DNA of 64,000 nt from Sanguibacter antarcticus (GCF_002564005.1 NZ_PDJG01000001.1:3286001-3350000); one strand, 5' to 3'; shown: positions 16,263 through 26,280, counted from the first letter of the stretch. Notes: generated from the sequence alone by a model not told the origin. Translations and numbers: made by a program.

Positions 16263-16883
16263 GTGCGCCTGCGTCTTACCCCGCGCGATACCTCTTTCTT
16301 CGACCTTCTCGCTGCGTCGGCCGACCACCTGGTGACCGGTGCGAACCTGCTCAGCGAGCTCTTGGGAGCAGACCGGGCGGGCCGCAAGGCGATCGCCAAG
16401 AAGCTGGTGGAGACAGAGCACGCTGCCGACGACGCGACGCACTCGATCATGCGTCGGCTCAACCAGACGTTCGTCACGCCGTTCGACCGTGACGACATCT
16501 ACGGCCTCGCGTCCGCTCTCGACGACTGCATGGACTACATGGAGGAGGCCGGTGACCTCATCGTGCTCTACAAGCTCGACGAGCTGCCGCCCCGGGTGTC
16601 CGACCAGATCCAGGTGCTCCAGCGGTGTGCCGAGCTCACCGCCGCCGCCATGCCGCACCTGCGCTCCATGGGCGACCTCACCGAGTACTGGGTCGAGGTC
16701 AACAGCCTCGAGAACCAGGCAGACAAGATCCACCGCAAGCTCCTCGCGCAGCTCTTCGACGAGATCACCGACCCGATCCTCCTCATGAAGCTCAAAGAGG
16801 TCGTCGAGACGCTCGAGCTCGCCGCCGACGCGTTCGAGACCGTCGCGAACATGGTCGAGACCATCGCGCTCAAGGAATCCTGA
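16263..16883 (+). CDS. DUF47/PhoU-like partner of the Pit phosphate transporter
   Basis: A 206-residue helical protein. Start GTG 16263 with GGAG upstream gives the usual N terminus (MRLRLTPRDTSFFDLLAASA). The pattern ETEHAADDATHSIMRRLNQTFVTPFDRDDIY is diagnostic of DUF47, a PhoU-related helical bundle with acidic metal-binding residues. It lies 6 bases before the pit gene. DUF47 proteins paired with Pit are thought to regulate or gate low-affinity phosphate uptake on the cytoplasmic side. Confidence 0.92.
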   Translation: MRLRLTPRDTSFFDLLAASADHLVTGANLLSELLGADRAGRKAIAKKLVETEHAADDATHSIMRRLNQTFVTPFDRDDIYGLASALDDCMDYMEEAGDLIVLYKLDELPPRVSDQIQVLQRCAELTAAAMPHLRSMGDLTEYWVEVNSLENQADKIHRKLLAQLFDEITDPILLMKLKEVVETLELAADAFETVANMVETIALKES

Positions 16884-16889
16884 CCTCCC

Positions 16890-17894
16890 GTGGAACTCGC
16901 GCTCGTCATACTCGTCGTCGCGCTCGCGCTCGGCTTCGACTACACCAACGGTTTCCATGACGCAGCCAACGCGATCGCGACCTCGGTCTCGACGCGAGCG
17001 CTGACGCCCCGGGCCGCGCTCCTCATGGCGGCAGTCATGAACTTCGCGGGTGCGCTCCTCGGGACCGAGGTCGCCGAGACGATCGCCAAGTCGATCGTCA
17101 ACCTCGACGGCGCACCACCGCACCAGGCGCTCGTGGTCGTGGTCTGCGCCCTCGTCGGGGCGATCACGTGGAACCTCATCACCTGGTGGTTCGGTCTGCC
17201 CTCGTCGTCGACCCACGCGCTCATCGGCGGTCTCGTCGGTGCCGGCCTCGTCGCAGGTCTCGGTGTCTACGGCTCGGCGATCGTCGACAAGGTCGTCCTG
17301 CCGATGATCATCTCGCCGCTCGTCGGCTTCGTGCTCGCCTTCGCGGTGATGGTCGCGGTCCTGTGGATCTTCCGCAACGCCTCACCGAGCAAGACGACCC
17401 GCCGGTTCCGCATCTCGCAGACGGCGTCTGCCGCCGCCATGGCGCTCGGTCACGGGCTCCAGGACGCCCAGAAGACGATGGGGGTCATCTACATGGCGCT
17501 CCTGACCGTCGGCTGGGCCGACGCGGACGACGGCATCCCGATCTGGGTCAAGCTCTCCGCCGCGACAGCCATCTCGCTCGGTACGTACTCTGGCGGCTGG
17601 CGGATCATGCGGACCCTCGGCCGCAAGATCATCGAGCTCGACCCAGCCCGCGGGTTCGTGGCCGAGTCGGTGTCCGCGATCGTTCTCTACGTCAACGCGT
17701 TCGTGCTGCACGCGCCCGTCTCGACGACGCACACCATCACGTCGGCGATCATGGGTGTCGGAGCCACCAAGCGGCTCTCCGCCGTGCGCTGGGGCGTCGC
17801 GAAGAACATCGGGATCGCGTGGGTCCTGACGATCCCGGCCGCGGCCGCCGTCGCCGCGCTCATGTACCTCGTGCTGCACCCGATCCTCGGCTGA
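16890..17894 (+). CDS. pit: Low-affinity inorganic phosphate transporter (PiT family)
   Basis: A 334-residue membrane protein with about ten hydrophobic segments. Both PiT signatures are present: GFDYTNGFHDAANAIATSVSTRALTP, seen here as YTNGFHDAANAIA near residue 20, and the second repeat motif APVSTTHTITSAIMGVG near residue 275. The family imports metal-phosphate using the proton or sodium gradient. Start GTG 16890. It is coupled to the DUF47 gene and converges with yciO, with 24 bases and a small hairpin between. Confidence 0.95.
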   Translation: MELALVILVVALALGFDYTNGFHDAANAIATSVSTRALTPRAALLMAAVMNFAGALLGTEVAETIAKSIVNLDGAPPHQALVVVVCALVGAITWNLITWWFGLPSSSTHALIGGLVGAGLVAGLGVYGSAIVDKVVLPMIISPLVGFVLAFAVMVAVLWIFRNASPSKTTRRFRISQTASAAAMALGHGLQDAQKTMGVIYMALLTVGWADADDGIPIWVKLSAATAISLGTYSGGWRIMRTLGRKIIELDPARGFVAESVSAIVLYVNAFVLHAPVSTTHTITSAIMGVGATKRLSAVRWGVAKNIGIAWVLTIPAAAAVAALMYLVLHPILG

Positions 17895-17896
17895 CG

Positions 17897-17914
17897 GTCT
17901 GCGGGCCGGCAGAC
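17897..17914. terminator. Small hairpin between convergent pit and yciO
   Basis: GTCTGC (17897-17902) pairs with GCAGAC (17909-17914) around a 6-base GC-rich loop. It is short but sits exactly in the 24-base gap between the two convergent genes. Confidence 0.45.
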
Positions 17915-17918
17915 TGAC

Positions 17919-18539
17919 CTACTCGAACCGGGACGGGTCCCCGAGCCCGCGACGGATGATCTCCGGCGCGCCGCTCGACCAGTCGACGACGGTCGTCGGT
18001 TCGGTGCCGCAGTCGCCGCCGTCCACGATCGCGTCGAGGACGTGGTCGAGCTCGTCCTTGATCTGCCACCCGTCCGTCAGCGGTGACTGCGCACCGGGGT
18101 GCGCGAGGGTGCTCGACAAGAGCGGACCGCCGAGCTCGCGGACGAGGGCGAGAGCGACGGGATGGTCGGGGATCCGCACGCCCACCGTCTTCTTCTTCGG
18201 GTGCGCGAAGCGCCGCGGGACCTCCTTGGTCGCTGGCAGGATGAACGTGTACGCACCCGGGGTCGCGGCCTTGATCGCCCGGAACGCCGAGTTGTCGAGC
18301 TGGACGAACTGTCCGAGCTGAGCGAAGTCTGCGCACACCAGCGTGAAGTGGTGCTTGTCGTCGAGGTGCCGGATCGCGCGGATCCGGTCGGCGCCCGTGT
18401 GGCTGTCGAGCGAGCACCCCAACGCGTACGACGAGTCGGTCGGGTACGCCACGAGGGCGTCGTCTCGGAGCATCTGGATCACCTGCGTGACGAGACGCGC
18501 CTGCGGGTTCTGCGGGTGGACATCGAAGTATCTGGCCAT
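17919..18539 (-). CDS. yciO: YciO-type Sua5/YrdC-family protein
   Basis: A 206-residue protein. It follows the E. coli YciO pattern closely along its whole length, as far as I can recall that sequence: an N terminus of the FDVHPQNPQARL kind, YPTDSSYALGC, TPGAYTFILPATKEVPRR, KKKTVGVRIPDHP and GGDCGTEPTTVVDW. The wider family makes threonylcarbamoyl-AMP for the t6A tRNA modification. YciO paralogues keep the fold but their physiological role is less certain, and there is normally a separate Sua5/TsaC gene elsewhere. The start has a leaderless-type promoter. It converges with pit. Confidence 0.85.
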   Translation of the reverse strand: MARYFDVHPQNPQARLVTQVIQMLRDDALVAYPTDSSYALGCSLDSHTGADRIRAIRHLDDKHHFTLVCADFAQLGQFVQLDNSAFRAIKAATPGAYTFILPATKEVPRRFAHPKKKTVGVRIPDHPVALALVRELGGPLLSSTLAHPGAQSPLTDGWQIKDELDHVLDAIVDGGDCGTEPTTVVDWSSGAPEIIRRGLGDPSRFE

Positions 18540-18546
18540 GACTCTG

Positions 18547-18552
18547 AGCGTA
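18547..18552 (-). promoter_or_regulatory. Leaderless-type -10 box of yciO
   Basis: On the minus strand TACGCT is followed by seven bases and the ATG at 18539. A TAnnnT box 5-7 bases from the start codon is the usual sign of a leaderless actinobacterial transcript. Confidence 0.5.
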
Positions 18553-18630
18553 GGCCTCTGACGGGCGCGACGCACCGTCCGTCGTCCGCCCGCTGCCTGG
18601 TGCCCGGGCCAGGAGGTCAGGGACGCAGCC

Positions 18631-19665
18631 TCAGTGCAGCGGAGGGAGCACCCGCTCCACACCGACGACCCGCGGCCCGCGAGAGCTCTGGCTCACGTGC
18701 GTGACGAGTGCCTCGCCCGGGCTGAGGAACGGGTCCTTCGTCGGCAGCGCGCTCGCGACCGAACGGCGCGAGTGCTGACCGAGGACGTCGAGAACGGTCG
18801 GGAGCACCGGACGATGGGTGCACAGGACGGACGGGGTCCCTGACTCGAGCAGCGCCCGCACCACGGCCGCGACGCGGCTCGGAGACCGCTCGTGCTCGGC
18901 CTCCGTCAGGTGGTCGCTCTCGAAGGGCTCGATCTCCGCAGCGTGGGCGTACGGGCTGATCGTGTCGGCGCAGCGCCGCCAGCGGCTCGTGACGACGGCA
19001 TCGATGCCGAACGCCGCGAGGACGGGAACGAGCGCCACCGACTGGGCATGGCCTGTCGGCGTCAGGGGTCGTCCCTGCTCGTTGCCGTGCCACCCGCTGC
19101 GCGCGAGCGCCTTGCCGTGGCGTGCGATGACGAGCGCCTCCGTGACCAGGCGGCCTTTCGCGTACTCCTCGACGAGGGCGTCGAGCGGGACACGGTCGGC
19201 CGGGCGCGTGAGCTTGTCCCCCGCCTTCTCGACCGGCAGCCAGCGCATGTCGTCGATCTCGTCCGGTGACACCGGAAGCACGGGGGCCCGGGCGGAGAGA
19301 GCGGACGAGCCTGCCGGCAGACGCCGGGCCGCCCAGTAGTGGACGCGCTTCACGCGGCCCTCCGGGGTGAGGTACTGCAGCCCGGGGAGGGGGACGCCGA
19401 GCACCACGGCTCGGCCTGTCTCTTCAGCGACCTCGCGGGCGGCAGCGGTCGGCAGCGTCTCCCCAGGATCGAGCTTGCCCTTGGGCCAGGACCAGTCGTC
19501 GTAGCGAGGACGGTGGATGAGCTGGACCTCGAGCTCGCCCTTGTGGATGCGCCAGACGACCGCGCCCGCCGACTCGATGACCGGCAGCTCGCTCGCCAGG
19601 TCGGCGCTCACCCCTGTGCTGCCGTGCACACGGAAGCCGGTGTCGGCGGGCGGAGAGGCCGTCAC
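18631..19665 (-). CDS. mutT1: NUDIX hydrolase fused to histidine phosphatase (MutT1-like)
   Basis: A 344-residue two-domain protein. Residues 20-175 are a NUDIX domain with a complete box (GKLDPGET, then REVAEETG). Residues 178-340 are a histidine-phosphatase domain with the RHG motif (VIARHGKAL) and a second His (LCTHRPVLP). This fusion is that of mycobacterial MutT1, which removes 8-oxo-dGTP and related nucleotides in two steps. The start is GTG 19665, which overlaps the ppk stop (GTGA), so it is translated together with polyphosphate kinase. The same ppk-mutT1 order is known in other Actinobacteria and links oxidised-nucleotide clean-up with polyphosphate and diadenosine polyphosphate metabolism. 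Confidence 0.88.
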   Translation of the reverse strand: MTASPPADTGFRVHGSTGVSADLASELPVIESAGAVVWRIHKGELEVQLIHRPRYDDWSWPKGKLDPGETLPTAAAREVAEETGRAVVLGVPLPGLQYLTPEGRVKRVHYWAARRLPAGSSALSARAPVLPVSPDEIDDMRWLPVEKAGDKLTRPADRVPLDALVEEYAKGRLVTEALVIARHGKALARSGWHGNEQGRPLTPTGHAQSVALVPVLAAFGIDAVVTSRWRRCADTISPYAHAAEIEPFESDHLTEAEHERSPSRVAAVVRALLESGTPSVLCTHRPVLPTVLDVLGQHSRRSVASALPTKDPFLSPGEALVTHVSQSSRGPRVVGVERVLPPLH

Positions 19666-21965
19666 CGGCCGAGGGTCAGTCGTCGGCGCTGCCGGGAGAT
19701 GAGCGCCTCTTGGTGGTCGCTCAGCGGCGTGCCGTCGAGCGCGAGGTGGTGCCGGGTCCACGTGCCGTCGGCGCCGAGGTGCCACGACGAGGTCTCAGGG
19801 TCCATGGAGTTGTCGATCAGCATGACGACCCCGGCGATCTGTGTCTCGTCCGACAGTCGGATGAGGGTCTCGACGCGTCGGTCGAGGTTGCGGTGCATGA
19901 GGTCCGCTGAACCGATGAAGACCTCGGGCCCGGACTCCGGCCCCTCGCCGATGGCAGGCCCTGACGAGTTGGCGAACGCGAAGATGCGAGAGTGCTCGAG
20001 GAACCGTCCGAGGATGGACCGGACACGGATCGTCTCGCTGAGCCCGGGAACTCCCGGGCGCACCGCGCAGATCCCTCGCACGACGAGGTCGACGGGCACG
20101 CCGGCCTGCGACGCACGGTAGAGCGCGTCGATGACAGCCTCGTCGACCATCGAGTTGACCTTGAGCTTGATCCAGGACGGCTTGCCCTCGCGAGCTGCCG
20201 CGGCCTCGCGGTCGATGCGTTCGATCAGGCCGGAGCGCACGGAGCGCGGTGCCACGAGCAGCCGGTGGAAGCGCGACTGGGGCGCGTACCCGCTCAGCTG
20301 GTTGAACAGCCGGGTGAGGTCCTGGCCGACGTCGGGGTCGGAGGTGAGCAGGCCGAGGTCGGTGTAGAGCCGCGCGGTCTTCGGGTTGTAGTTCCCGGTG
20401 CCGACGTGGCAGTAGCGCCTCAGGCCGTCCGGCTCCTGGCGCACCACGAGGGAGAGCTTGCAGTGCGTCTTGAGGCCGACGATCCCGTAGACGACGTGCA
20501 CGCCCGCCTGCTCGAGCTTGCGCGCCCACGAGATGTTGTTCTGCTCGTCGAACCGTGCCTTGATCTCCACGAGCGCGAGCACCTGCTTGCCGGCGTCGGC
20601 GGCATCGATGAGGGCGTCGACGATGGGGGAGTTGCCCGAGGTCCGGTAGAGCGTCTGCTTGATCGCCAGGACGGCAGGGTCCGCCGCAGCCTGCTCGAGG
20701 AACGTCTGGACGGACGTCGAGAAGGAGTCGTACGGGTGGTGGAGGAGGATGTCGCGCTCACGGATCGCCGCGAAGATGTCCGCTGGGCTCGCACTCTCCA
20801 CCTCGGCGAGGAACCGGTGGGTCGTCGGGACGAACCGCGGGTAGTGCAGGTCCGCACGGTCGAGGTCCGCGATGAGGTTGAGGCCCGTGAGGTCGAGCGG
20901 AGCCGGGAGCGTGTAGACCTCGTCCTCGACCACGCCGAGCTCGCGGACGAGGAGCTGGCGGATGCGCGTGCTGATCCCCTCGTCGAGCTCGAGGCGCACC
21001 GGCGGACCGAACCGACGGCGCAGCAGCTCCTTCTCCATCGCCTTGAGGAGGTTCTCCGCGTCGTCCTCCTCGACCTCGACGTCTTCGTTCCTCGTCACAC
21101 GGAACGTGTGGTGCTCGAGCACCTCCATACCGGGGAAGAGGTGGTCGAGGTGGTGAGAGATGATGTCTTCGAGCGGGACGAACGACGTCGGACCCTTGTC
21201 CATCGCCTGGGAGCTCGGCGCGCTCGGACGGCCCTTCGCGTCGACCGCGATGAAGCGGGGCAGCAGGCCGGGCACCTTCACACGGGCGAAGTGCTCCTTG
21301 TTCGTCGACGGGTTGAGCACGAGGACCGAGAGGTTGAGCGAGAGCCCCGAGATGTACGGGAACGGGTGAGCAGGGTCCACCGCGAGCGGGGTGAGGACCG
21401 GGAAGATCTGCTTGCGGAAGAACTTGTGCAGCCGCTCCTGCTCCTGGGTGGAGAGCTCCTCCCACCGCACGAGCGTGATGCCCTCCGCCGTCAGCGCAGG
21501 CTGGACACCGTCCGCGAACGCTCTCGCGTGGCGCTCCATGAGGGTGTGCGCGTGCTTGCTGATCCCCTCGAGCATCTGGCGGGGCGTACGGCCCGACGCC
21601 GAGGTCACTGCCAGGCCGGTCGCGATCCGGCGCTTGAGGCCGGCGACCCGGACCATGAAGAACTCGTCGAGGTTCGACGCGAAGATCGCGAGGTAGCGCA
21701 CACGCTCGAGCAGAGGCTGCGTGCTGTCTTCACCGAGCTCGAGGACCCGCTCGTTGAAGGCGAGCCAGCTGAGCTCGCGGTCGCCGAAGCGGTCCGCGGG
21801 GAGCTCCGGGAGGTCGTCGAACGTCGTCGTGACCGCGAGGTCTTCTTCGCCGATGTGCTCGGCGATGTGCGCCGCGAGCTCCGGATCGAGGCGACCGCGA
21901 GGGAGGTCGGGCGTGCTCGAGGAGGGGTCGGTGCCGCGGTGGGCGGTCGTGGTCGAATCGCTCAT
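19662..21965 (-). CDS. ppk1: Polyphosphate kinase 1
   Basis: A 767-residue enzyme that reversibly transfers ATP gamma-phosphate to inorganic polyphosphate. The four-domain layout is complete. The N-terminal domain contains [18 protein letters not shown] and [16 protein letters not shown]. The PLD-like catalytic domains contain [21 protein letters not shown], and [13 protein letters not shown], whose His is the expected phosphohistidine. The first 45 residues are an extra acidic, Ser/Thr-rich extension. Start ATG 21965. It is the first gene of an operon with the MutT1-like gene and lies 55 bases downstream of mshD. Confidence 0.95.
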   Translation of the reverse strand: MSDSTTTAHRGTDPSSSTPDLPRGRLDPELAAHIAEHIGEEDLAVTTTFDDLPELPADRFGDRELSWLAFNERVLELGEDSTQPLLERVRYLAIFASNLDEFFMVRVAGLKRRIATGLAVTSASGRTPRQMLEGISKHAHTLMERHARAFADGVQPALTAEGITLVRWEELSTQEQERLHKFFRKQIFPVLTPLAVDPAHPFPYISGLSLNLSVLVLNPSTNKEHFARVKVPGLLPRFIAVDAKGRPSAPSSQAMDKGPTSFVPLEDIISHHLDHLFPGMEVLEHHTFRVTRNEDVEVEEDDAENLLKAMEKELLRRRFGPPVRLELDEGISTRIRQLLVRELGVVEDEVYTLPAPLDLTGLNLIADLDRADLHYPRFVPTTHRFLAEVESASPADIFAAIRERDILLHHPYDSFSTSVQTFLEQAAADPAVLAIKQTLYRTSGNSPIVDALIDAADAGKQVLALVEIKARFDEQNNISWARKLEQAGVHVVYGIVGLKTHCKLSLVVRQEPDGLRRYCHVGTGNYNPKTARLYTDLGLLTSDPDVGQDLTRLFNQLSGYAPQSRFHRLLVAPRSVRSGLIERIDREAAAAREGKPSWIKLKVNSMVDEAVIDALYRASQAGVPVDLVVRGICAVRPGVPGLSETIRVRSILGRFLEHSRIFAFANSSGPAIGEGPESGPEVFIGSADLMHRNLDRRVETLIRLSDETQIAGVVMLIDNSMDPETSSWHLGADGTWTRHHLALDGTPLSDHQEALISRQRRRLTLGR

Positions 21966-22020
21966 AGGGTCATCGTGACATCACTCGGTGAACTTTGGGT
22001 GCGCGCACCGCTGTCGGACA

Positions 22021-22944
22021 TCACCCGACCGGTCCCAGCTGGACGTCCGTGGACGCCACGACGAAGCCTGCGCGCTCGTACGTGCGCACCGCGATCGTGT
22101 TCTCTCGCCCCGTGTAGAGGTCGGCGGTCTCCAGGCCGAGCGCCTGGAGGCGGTCGAGGCCCGCTCGGGTGAGGACCGTGCCGAGGCCCGTCCCCTGCGC
22201 TGCAGGATCGACCCCCACCGCGTAGATCTCGCCGACGCTCTCGCCGGCCTGCTGCTCGCCTGCCGGGAGGACCTTGAGCCAGCAGAAGCCGACGATCTCC
22301 TCGTCACGGACCGCGAGGAGGAAGGACGCCTCGTCGAACCACGTCTCCCGGCGGCGAGCCTGGAGGTCCCCGAGCGTCATCCGGCCCTGCTCGGGGTGGT
22401 CGGCGAACGCGCGTGCGTTCACCGCCAGCCAGGCCTCGTCGTCGGAGCCTGGCCGGAACGTGCGCAGCGTGACACCTGCTGGCAGGTCGACGGGCTCCGG
22501 GGTCCGCGCGCGGAGATCGAGGGTCATCCGCAGCAGCTCGCGGACCACGCCGTAGCCTGCCCTCTGGGCGAGGCGCTGTGCGGCCGGAAGGTGTCCGTGG
22601 GCCCACGGTCGCAGCTCCAGCCCGTGCGCTCGCGCGACGCTCTCGGCGCGCGCGACGAGAGCCGTCCCGACCCCGTGGCACCGGGCGAACGGATGGACGA
22701 CGAGCTCCGCGGAGGCGACGGCAGGCGACCCCAGGTCGACCTGGGCGTACCCGGCGAGGTCGTCGGCAGCGCGCACGAGCAGGTGCTGGACGGGTGCGTG
22801 CGGATCTGTGAGCCACAGCAGCGGCTGCTCGGAGACCGGCGCCGTCCCGTCGACGTGCTCGGCCGCTCGGGCCAGTCGTAAGACCGCCTCGGCGTCAGCC
22901 TGCTCCAGGGGTCCGACGACGAGGTCGATCGCTGCATCATCCAC
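22021..22944 (-). CDS. mshD: Mycothiol synthase
   Basis: A 307-residue protein made of two GNAT acetyltransferase domains (about 10-145 and 155-305). The C-terminal one has the acetyl-CoA loop VDPAAQGTGLGTVL, then LYTGRENTIAVRTYERAGF, which is characteristic of MshD. It acetylates Cys-GlcN-Ins to mycothiol, the main low-molecular-weight thiol of Actinobacteria. Start ATG 22944. It is upstream of ppk1 on the same strand, with a 55-base gap. Confidence 0.92.
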   Translation of the reverse strand: MDDAAIDLVVGPLEQADAEAVLRLARAAEHVDGTAPVSEQPLLWLTDPHAPVQHLLVRAADDLAGYAQVDLGSPAVASAELVVHPFARCHGVGTALVARAESVARAHGLELRPWAHGHLPAAQRLAQRAGYGVVRELLRMTLDLRARTPEPVDLPAGVTLRTFRPGSDDEAWLAVNARAFADHPEQGRMTLGDLQARRRETWFDEASFLLAVRDEEIVGFCWLKVLPAGEQQAGESVGEIYAVGVDPAAQGTGLGTVLTRAGLDRLQALGLETADLYTGRENTIAVRTYERAGFVVASTDVQLGPVG

Positions 22945-23019
22945 GCGACGATTCCATCACGGTTCCTCCGCGCGAGCACCGTCGGCGCGGTCGCACGCGG
23001 GTGATCTCGGCCGGTGGCG

Positions 23020-23187
23020 TCAGCCGCCGACGATGCCGACGACTCCCGACACGATGAACGAGAGACCGATCACCGCACCGATGGCCCAGAGCACCTTGGT
23101 CTTGGTGGTGATCCCCTCGGGGGCGTCGTCGTCCTCGAGAGGATCTGTCGCGTCGTCGTCGCGTGCGGTCGGTACGTCAGGAGCCAT
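23020..23187 (-). CDS. Small single-pass membrane protein
   Basis: A 55-residue protein. The first 30 residues are acidic (DDDATDPLEDDDAPEG); the rest is one hydrophobic helix (TKVLWAIGAVIGLSFIVSGVVGIVGG) ending at the C terminus, so it is probably a tail-anchored protein with an acidic cytoplasmic head. ATG 23187 is preferred over the ATG at 23196 because a TACGAT box lies seven bases before it. Function unknown. Its promoter faces that of the MacAB-like operon. Confidence 0.6.
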   Translation of the reverse strand: MAPDVPTARDDDATDPLEDDDAPEGITTKTKVLWAIGAVIGLSFIVSGVVGIVGG

Positions 23188-23194
23188 GCCGTTC

Positions 23195-23200
23195 ATCGTA
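23195..23200 (-). promoter_or_regulatory. Leaderless-type -10 box of the small membrane protein
   Basis: TACGAT on the minus strand, seven bases before ATG 23187. It overlaps the alternative ATG at 23196, which argues that the downstream ATG is used. Confidence 0.45.
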
Positions 23201-23232
23201 GGTGTCGGTGCCGGGCACCGGCACCTGCCTGG

Positions 23233-23251
23233 TCCACAGGCTATGCACAGG
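23233..23251 (+). promoter_or_regulatory. 19-base CACAGG-pair motif upstream of the efflux operon
   Basis: TCCACAGGCTATGCACAGG contains two CACAGG units one helical turn apart. It ends 43 bases before the adaptor gene ATG. A copy with one change lies at 48069-48087, 44 bases before the response-regulator gene. It is probably a protein-binding site or part of the promoter; the protein is unknown. Confidence 0.5.
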
Positions 23252-23294
23252 CGGGTCCTACGTCCGTGCCAGGTGCGAGGGCCACGGTGTGCGC

Positions 23295-24377
23295 ATGACA
23301 CGTCGCAGACGCATGTTCATCAACAGCGCCCTCGTGGTGGCACTAGTCCTGACAGCCGGCGGCACCTGGTGGTTCCTCCGGCCCGCCGAAGCCGCGGCGA
23401 CTCCCGAGGGGCAGAGCGTCCGGTCCTCGACCGCAGGCGTCGGGACCGTCACGACCACCATCGCGGCACAAGGCACCCTCCAGTCGGCGGCCGTCACCGA
23501 CGTGTCGTTCGGGACGTCCGGCGCCATCGCGAGCGTCGACGTCGCGGTCGGTACCGTCGTCGCAGAAGGCACCCAGCTCGGCACCCTCGACCCGGCGACC
23601 GCCGCGGCGACGGCGTCGACGACGCTCCTCTCCCCGGTGGCAGGCACCGTGACCGCGATGAGCGGTGCGGTCGGTGACACGGTGAGCGCCGGGACCTCGT
23701 CCAGCGGGTCGGGCGCCTCGGACGCGGGGGCCGGTGCCTCGGACGCGGGGACCGGTGCCTCGACCGGCGCCTCCTCGGCGTTCGTGACGATCTCCTCGAC
23801 CACGAGCCTGCGGATCACGGCGTCCTTCGACGAGTCGGACGCTGCTCAGCTCGAGGTCGGGCAGAGCGCCGACGTGACCTTCCCGGCGGTCGAGGGTGCC
23901 TCCGCCACAGCGACCGTGACGGCGATCGACCCGGTCGGAACCGCCACGAGCTCGGTCGTGACCTTCGGGGCGACCATCACGCTCGACGCTCCACCTGAGG
24001 GAGTGCGACTCGGTCAGACCGCGAGCCTGACCGTCACGACAGCCGAGGCCGTCGACGTGCTCACTGTCCCGAGCCAGGCGGTCACCATCGACGTGACACC
24101 GACCGTCGATGCCACGACCGGCGAGCAGATCGTCACAGGCACCGTCACGGTCCTCGCCGCAGACGGCACGCAGGCAGAGCAGGCGGTCACCGTGGGCGTC
24201 CAGGGCGACGCGACGTCGGAGATCCTCAGCGGTCTCGCCGAGGGCGACACCGTCGTCATCTCGGTCGACACCGCCGTCGGCGCCACAGAGACGACCACCG
24301 AGACCAGAGGGTTCGGCAGCAGCGCGCCCTCGGGCGGTACCGGCACCGGGCCGCAACAAGGAGGTGGGAACCGATGA
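23295..24377 (+). CDS. MacA-like membrane-fusion adaptor of an ABC exporter
   Basis: A 360-residue protein. Residues 10-30 are a membrane anchor or signal (FINSALVVALVLTAGGTWWFL). The rest has the barrel-sandwich and beta-barrel pattern of HlyD/MacA adaptors (VGTVTTTIAAQGTL, LLSPVAGTVTAMSGAVGDTV, PAVEGASATATVTAIDP). The lipoyl domain is interrupted by a low-complexity run (GASDAGAGASDAGTGASTGA) where a coiled-coil hairpin would normally be, so it is a short adaptor suited to a Gram-positive envelope. The C terminus is Gly-rich. It overlaps the ATPase gene by 4 bases; the operon is adaptor, ATPase, permease. Confidence 0.87.
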   Translation: MTRRRRMFINSALVVALVLTAGGTWWFLRPAEAAATPEGQSVRSSTAGVGTVTTTIAAQGTLQSAAVTDVSFGTSGAIASVDVAVGTVVAEGTQLGTLDPATAAATASTTLLSPVAGTVTAMSGAVGDTVSAGTSSSGSGASDAGAGASDAGTGASTGASSAFVTISSTTSLRITASFDESDAAQLEVGQSADVTFPAVEGASATATVTAIDPVGTATSSVVTFGATITLDAPPEGVRLGQTASLTVTTAEAVDVLTVPSQAVTIDVTPTVDATTGEQIVTGTVTVLAADGTQAEQAVTVGVQGDATSEILSGLAEGDTVVISVDTAVGATETTTETRGFGSSAPSGGTGTGPQQGGGNR

Positions 24378-25072
24378 CCGCAGTCCTCGACATCCGCGAC
24401 CTGCGACGCACCTACGGCGACGCCGGTCACGAGGTCCGCGCGGTCGACGGGGTGAGCCTTGTCGTCCAGCCCGGCGACTACGTCGCCCTCATGGGCGCGT
24501 CCGGCTCCGGGAAGTCGACCATGATGAACATCCTCGGCTGCCTCGACGTCCCGACCTCCGGGACGTACCTCCTCGACGGGATCGATGTCTCCCACCTCAG
24601 CGAGCGGCAGCTCTCGGCGGTCCGCAACCGGCGCATCGGCTTCGTCTTCCAGTCCTTCAACCTCATCCCGCGGATGAGCGCCCGCGCCAACGTCGAGCTG
24701 CCGATGGCCTATGCCGGCGTCTCGCCGCGCGAGCGCCGTGCGCGCTCCGACGCCGCGCTCGCGCGCGTCGGCCTCACCGACCGGGCAGACCACGACCCAG
24801 ACGAGCTCTCGGGCGGGCAGCAGCAGCGCGTCGCCGTCGCTCGGGCGCTCGTCAACGCACCACGCCTCATCCTCGCGGACGAACCGACCGGGAACCTCGA
24901 CTCGACCGCGACCGGCGAGGTGCTCGACATCTTCGCCGAGCTCAACGCGTCCGGCCGCACGATCGTCCTCATCACCCACGAGGACGAGGTCGCAGCCCAC
25001 GCGCACCGCACCGTGCGCATGCGCGACGGGGTCATCGTCTCCGACGAGCGCACCGGAGGACCGCTCCGGTGA
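24374..25072 (+). CDS. MacB-type ABC exporter ATPase
   Basis: A 232-residue ATP-binding subunit. Walker A is GASGSGKST (near residue 40), the signature is LSGGQQQRVAVARALV, Walker B is LILADEPTGNLDS, and the switch His is in LITHEDEVA. This is the LolD/MacB subfamily, which works with FtsX-like permeases that push or extrude substrates mechanically. The start ATG overlaps the adaptor stop; the stop overlaps the permease GTG. Confidence 0.95.
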   Translation: MTAVLDIRDLRRTYGDAGHEVRAVDGVSLVVQPGDYVALMGASGSGKSTMMNILGCLDVPTSGTYLLDGIDVSHLSERQLSAVRNRRIGFVFQSFNLIPRMSARANVELPMAYAGVSPRERRARSDAALARVGLTDRADHDPDELSGGQQQRVAVARALVNAPRLILADEPTGNLDSTATGEVLDIFAELNASGRTIVLITHEDEVAAHAHRTVRMRDGVIVSDERTGGPLR

Positions 25073-26280
25073 ACCCGGTCGAGATCGTCCGTTCTGCACT
25101 GCGCGGGATGGCCGCCAACGCGCTGCGCTCTGTCCTCACGCTGCTCGGTGTCCTCATCGGTGTCGGCTCCGTCATCCTCCTCGTCGGGGTGGGCAACGGC
25201 TCCGCCCAGGCGGTCGCCGAGCAGATCGGGTCCCTCGGCACCACGACCCTCACCGTGCGGACGTCCGGCGGCGACTCGCGGGGCGGAGAGGGGGCGATCA
25301 GCTCGCAGGCGCTGACCGCCGACGTCGCCGACGCCCTCGCGAGCGACGACGGGACCGAGCACATCGACGTAGTCGTCCCGCAGGTGACCAGCTCCGGCAG
25401 CGTGACGTTCGGGAGCGCCACCCTGACCGCCCAGCTCGTCGGCAGCACCTCCGGGTACTTCGAGGCGACGTCGTCCAACATCGCCCAGGGCGTGAGCTTC
25501 ACAGCGAACGACGAGGCCGAGGCCCGGCGCGTCGTCGTCATCGGCGCAGAGGTCGCCGAGACGCTCTTCGTCGACGTCGACCCCGTCGGCCAGCAGATGA
25601 TCATCGGCAGCACCCCGTACGTCGTCAACGGAGTCATGGCAGCCAAGGACTCCGCCGGCACGACGAGCACCAACGACCTCGTCGTCATGCCGCTGAGCCG
25701 GATGGAGCAGTCCATCACCGGGTACGGCGACCTCACGTCGATCGTCCTCACCGCGACGAGCGCCGACGACGTCGAGACCGCGCAGATCGAGGCCACCCTC
25801 GTGCTCGACGCCGCGCTCGGCGTGCAGAGCGGCGACGATGCCCCGTACACGATCAGCAACCAGAGCGAGCTGCTCGCCGCCCAGGACTCCACCACGGAGA
25901 CGTTCGCCGCGATGCTCGCCGCCGTCGCGGGCCTCTCCCTCGTCGTCGGCGGGATCGGGGTCACCAACATCATGCTCGTCACCGTGACCGAACGGACCCG
26001 AGAGATCGGCATCCGCAAGGCGCTCGGAGCGACCCGGGGCGCGATCCTCGGGCAGTTCCTCCTCGAGGCGACGCTCCTCTCGGTGCTCGGAGGCGCCCTC
26101 GGGGTCCTCGCCGCCTTCGTCGGCAGCACGGTCACGATCATGGGCGTCGAGCCCGTCATCGTCGGGTCCTCCGTGGTCCTCGCGCTCGCCGTCTCGCTCG
26201 GCATCGGCATCGTGTTCGGCGGCTACCCCGCCGCACGCGCAGCGATGATGCGCCCCGTCGACGCCCTGCGTCACGACTGA
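25069..26280 (+). CDS. MacB/FtsX-type ABC permease
   Basis: A 403-residue permease with the four-helix MacB topology: one helix near the N terminus (LRSVLTLLGVLIGVGSVILLVG), a MacB_PCD extracellular domain (residues about 45-270), then three helices in the FtsX core. The conserved motif TERTREIGIRKALGATRG before the third helix is typical. GTG 25069 overlaps the ATPase stop. With the adaptor and ATPase it should form an exporter for peptides, antibiotics or lipids; the substrate is unknown. Confidence 0.93.
   Translation: MNPVEIVRSALRGMAANALRSVLTLLGVLIGVGSVILLVGVGNGSAQAVAEQIGSLGTTTLTVRTSGGDSRGGEGAISSQALTADVADALASDDGTEHIDVVVPQVTSSGSVTFGSATLTAQLVGSTSGYFEATSSNIAQGVSFTANDEAEARRVVVIGAEVAETLFVDVDPVGQQMIIGSTPYVVNGVMAAKDSAGTTSTNDLVVMPLSRMEQSITGYGDLTSIVLTATSADDVETAQIEATLVLDAALGVQSGDDAPYTISNQSELLAAQDSTTETFAAMLAAVAGLSLVVGGIGVTNIMLVTVTERTREIGIRKALGATRGAILGQFLLEATLLSVLGGALGVLAAFVGSTVTIMGVEPVIVGSSVVLALAVSLGIGIVFGGYPAARAAMMRPVDALRHD

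Noticed and set aside
19992..22172. A 726-codon open frame on the plus strand
   Set aside because: It is antisense to ppk1 and part of mshD, whose motifs are unambiguous on the other strand.
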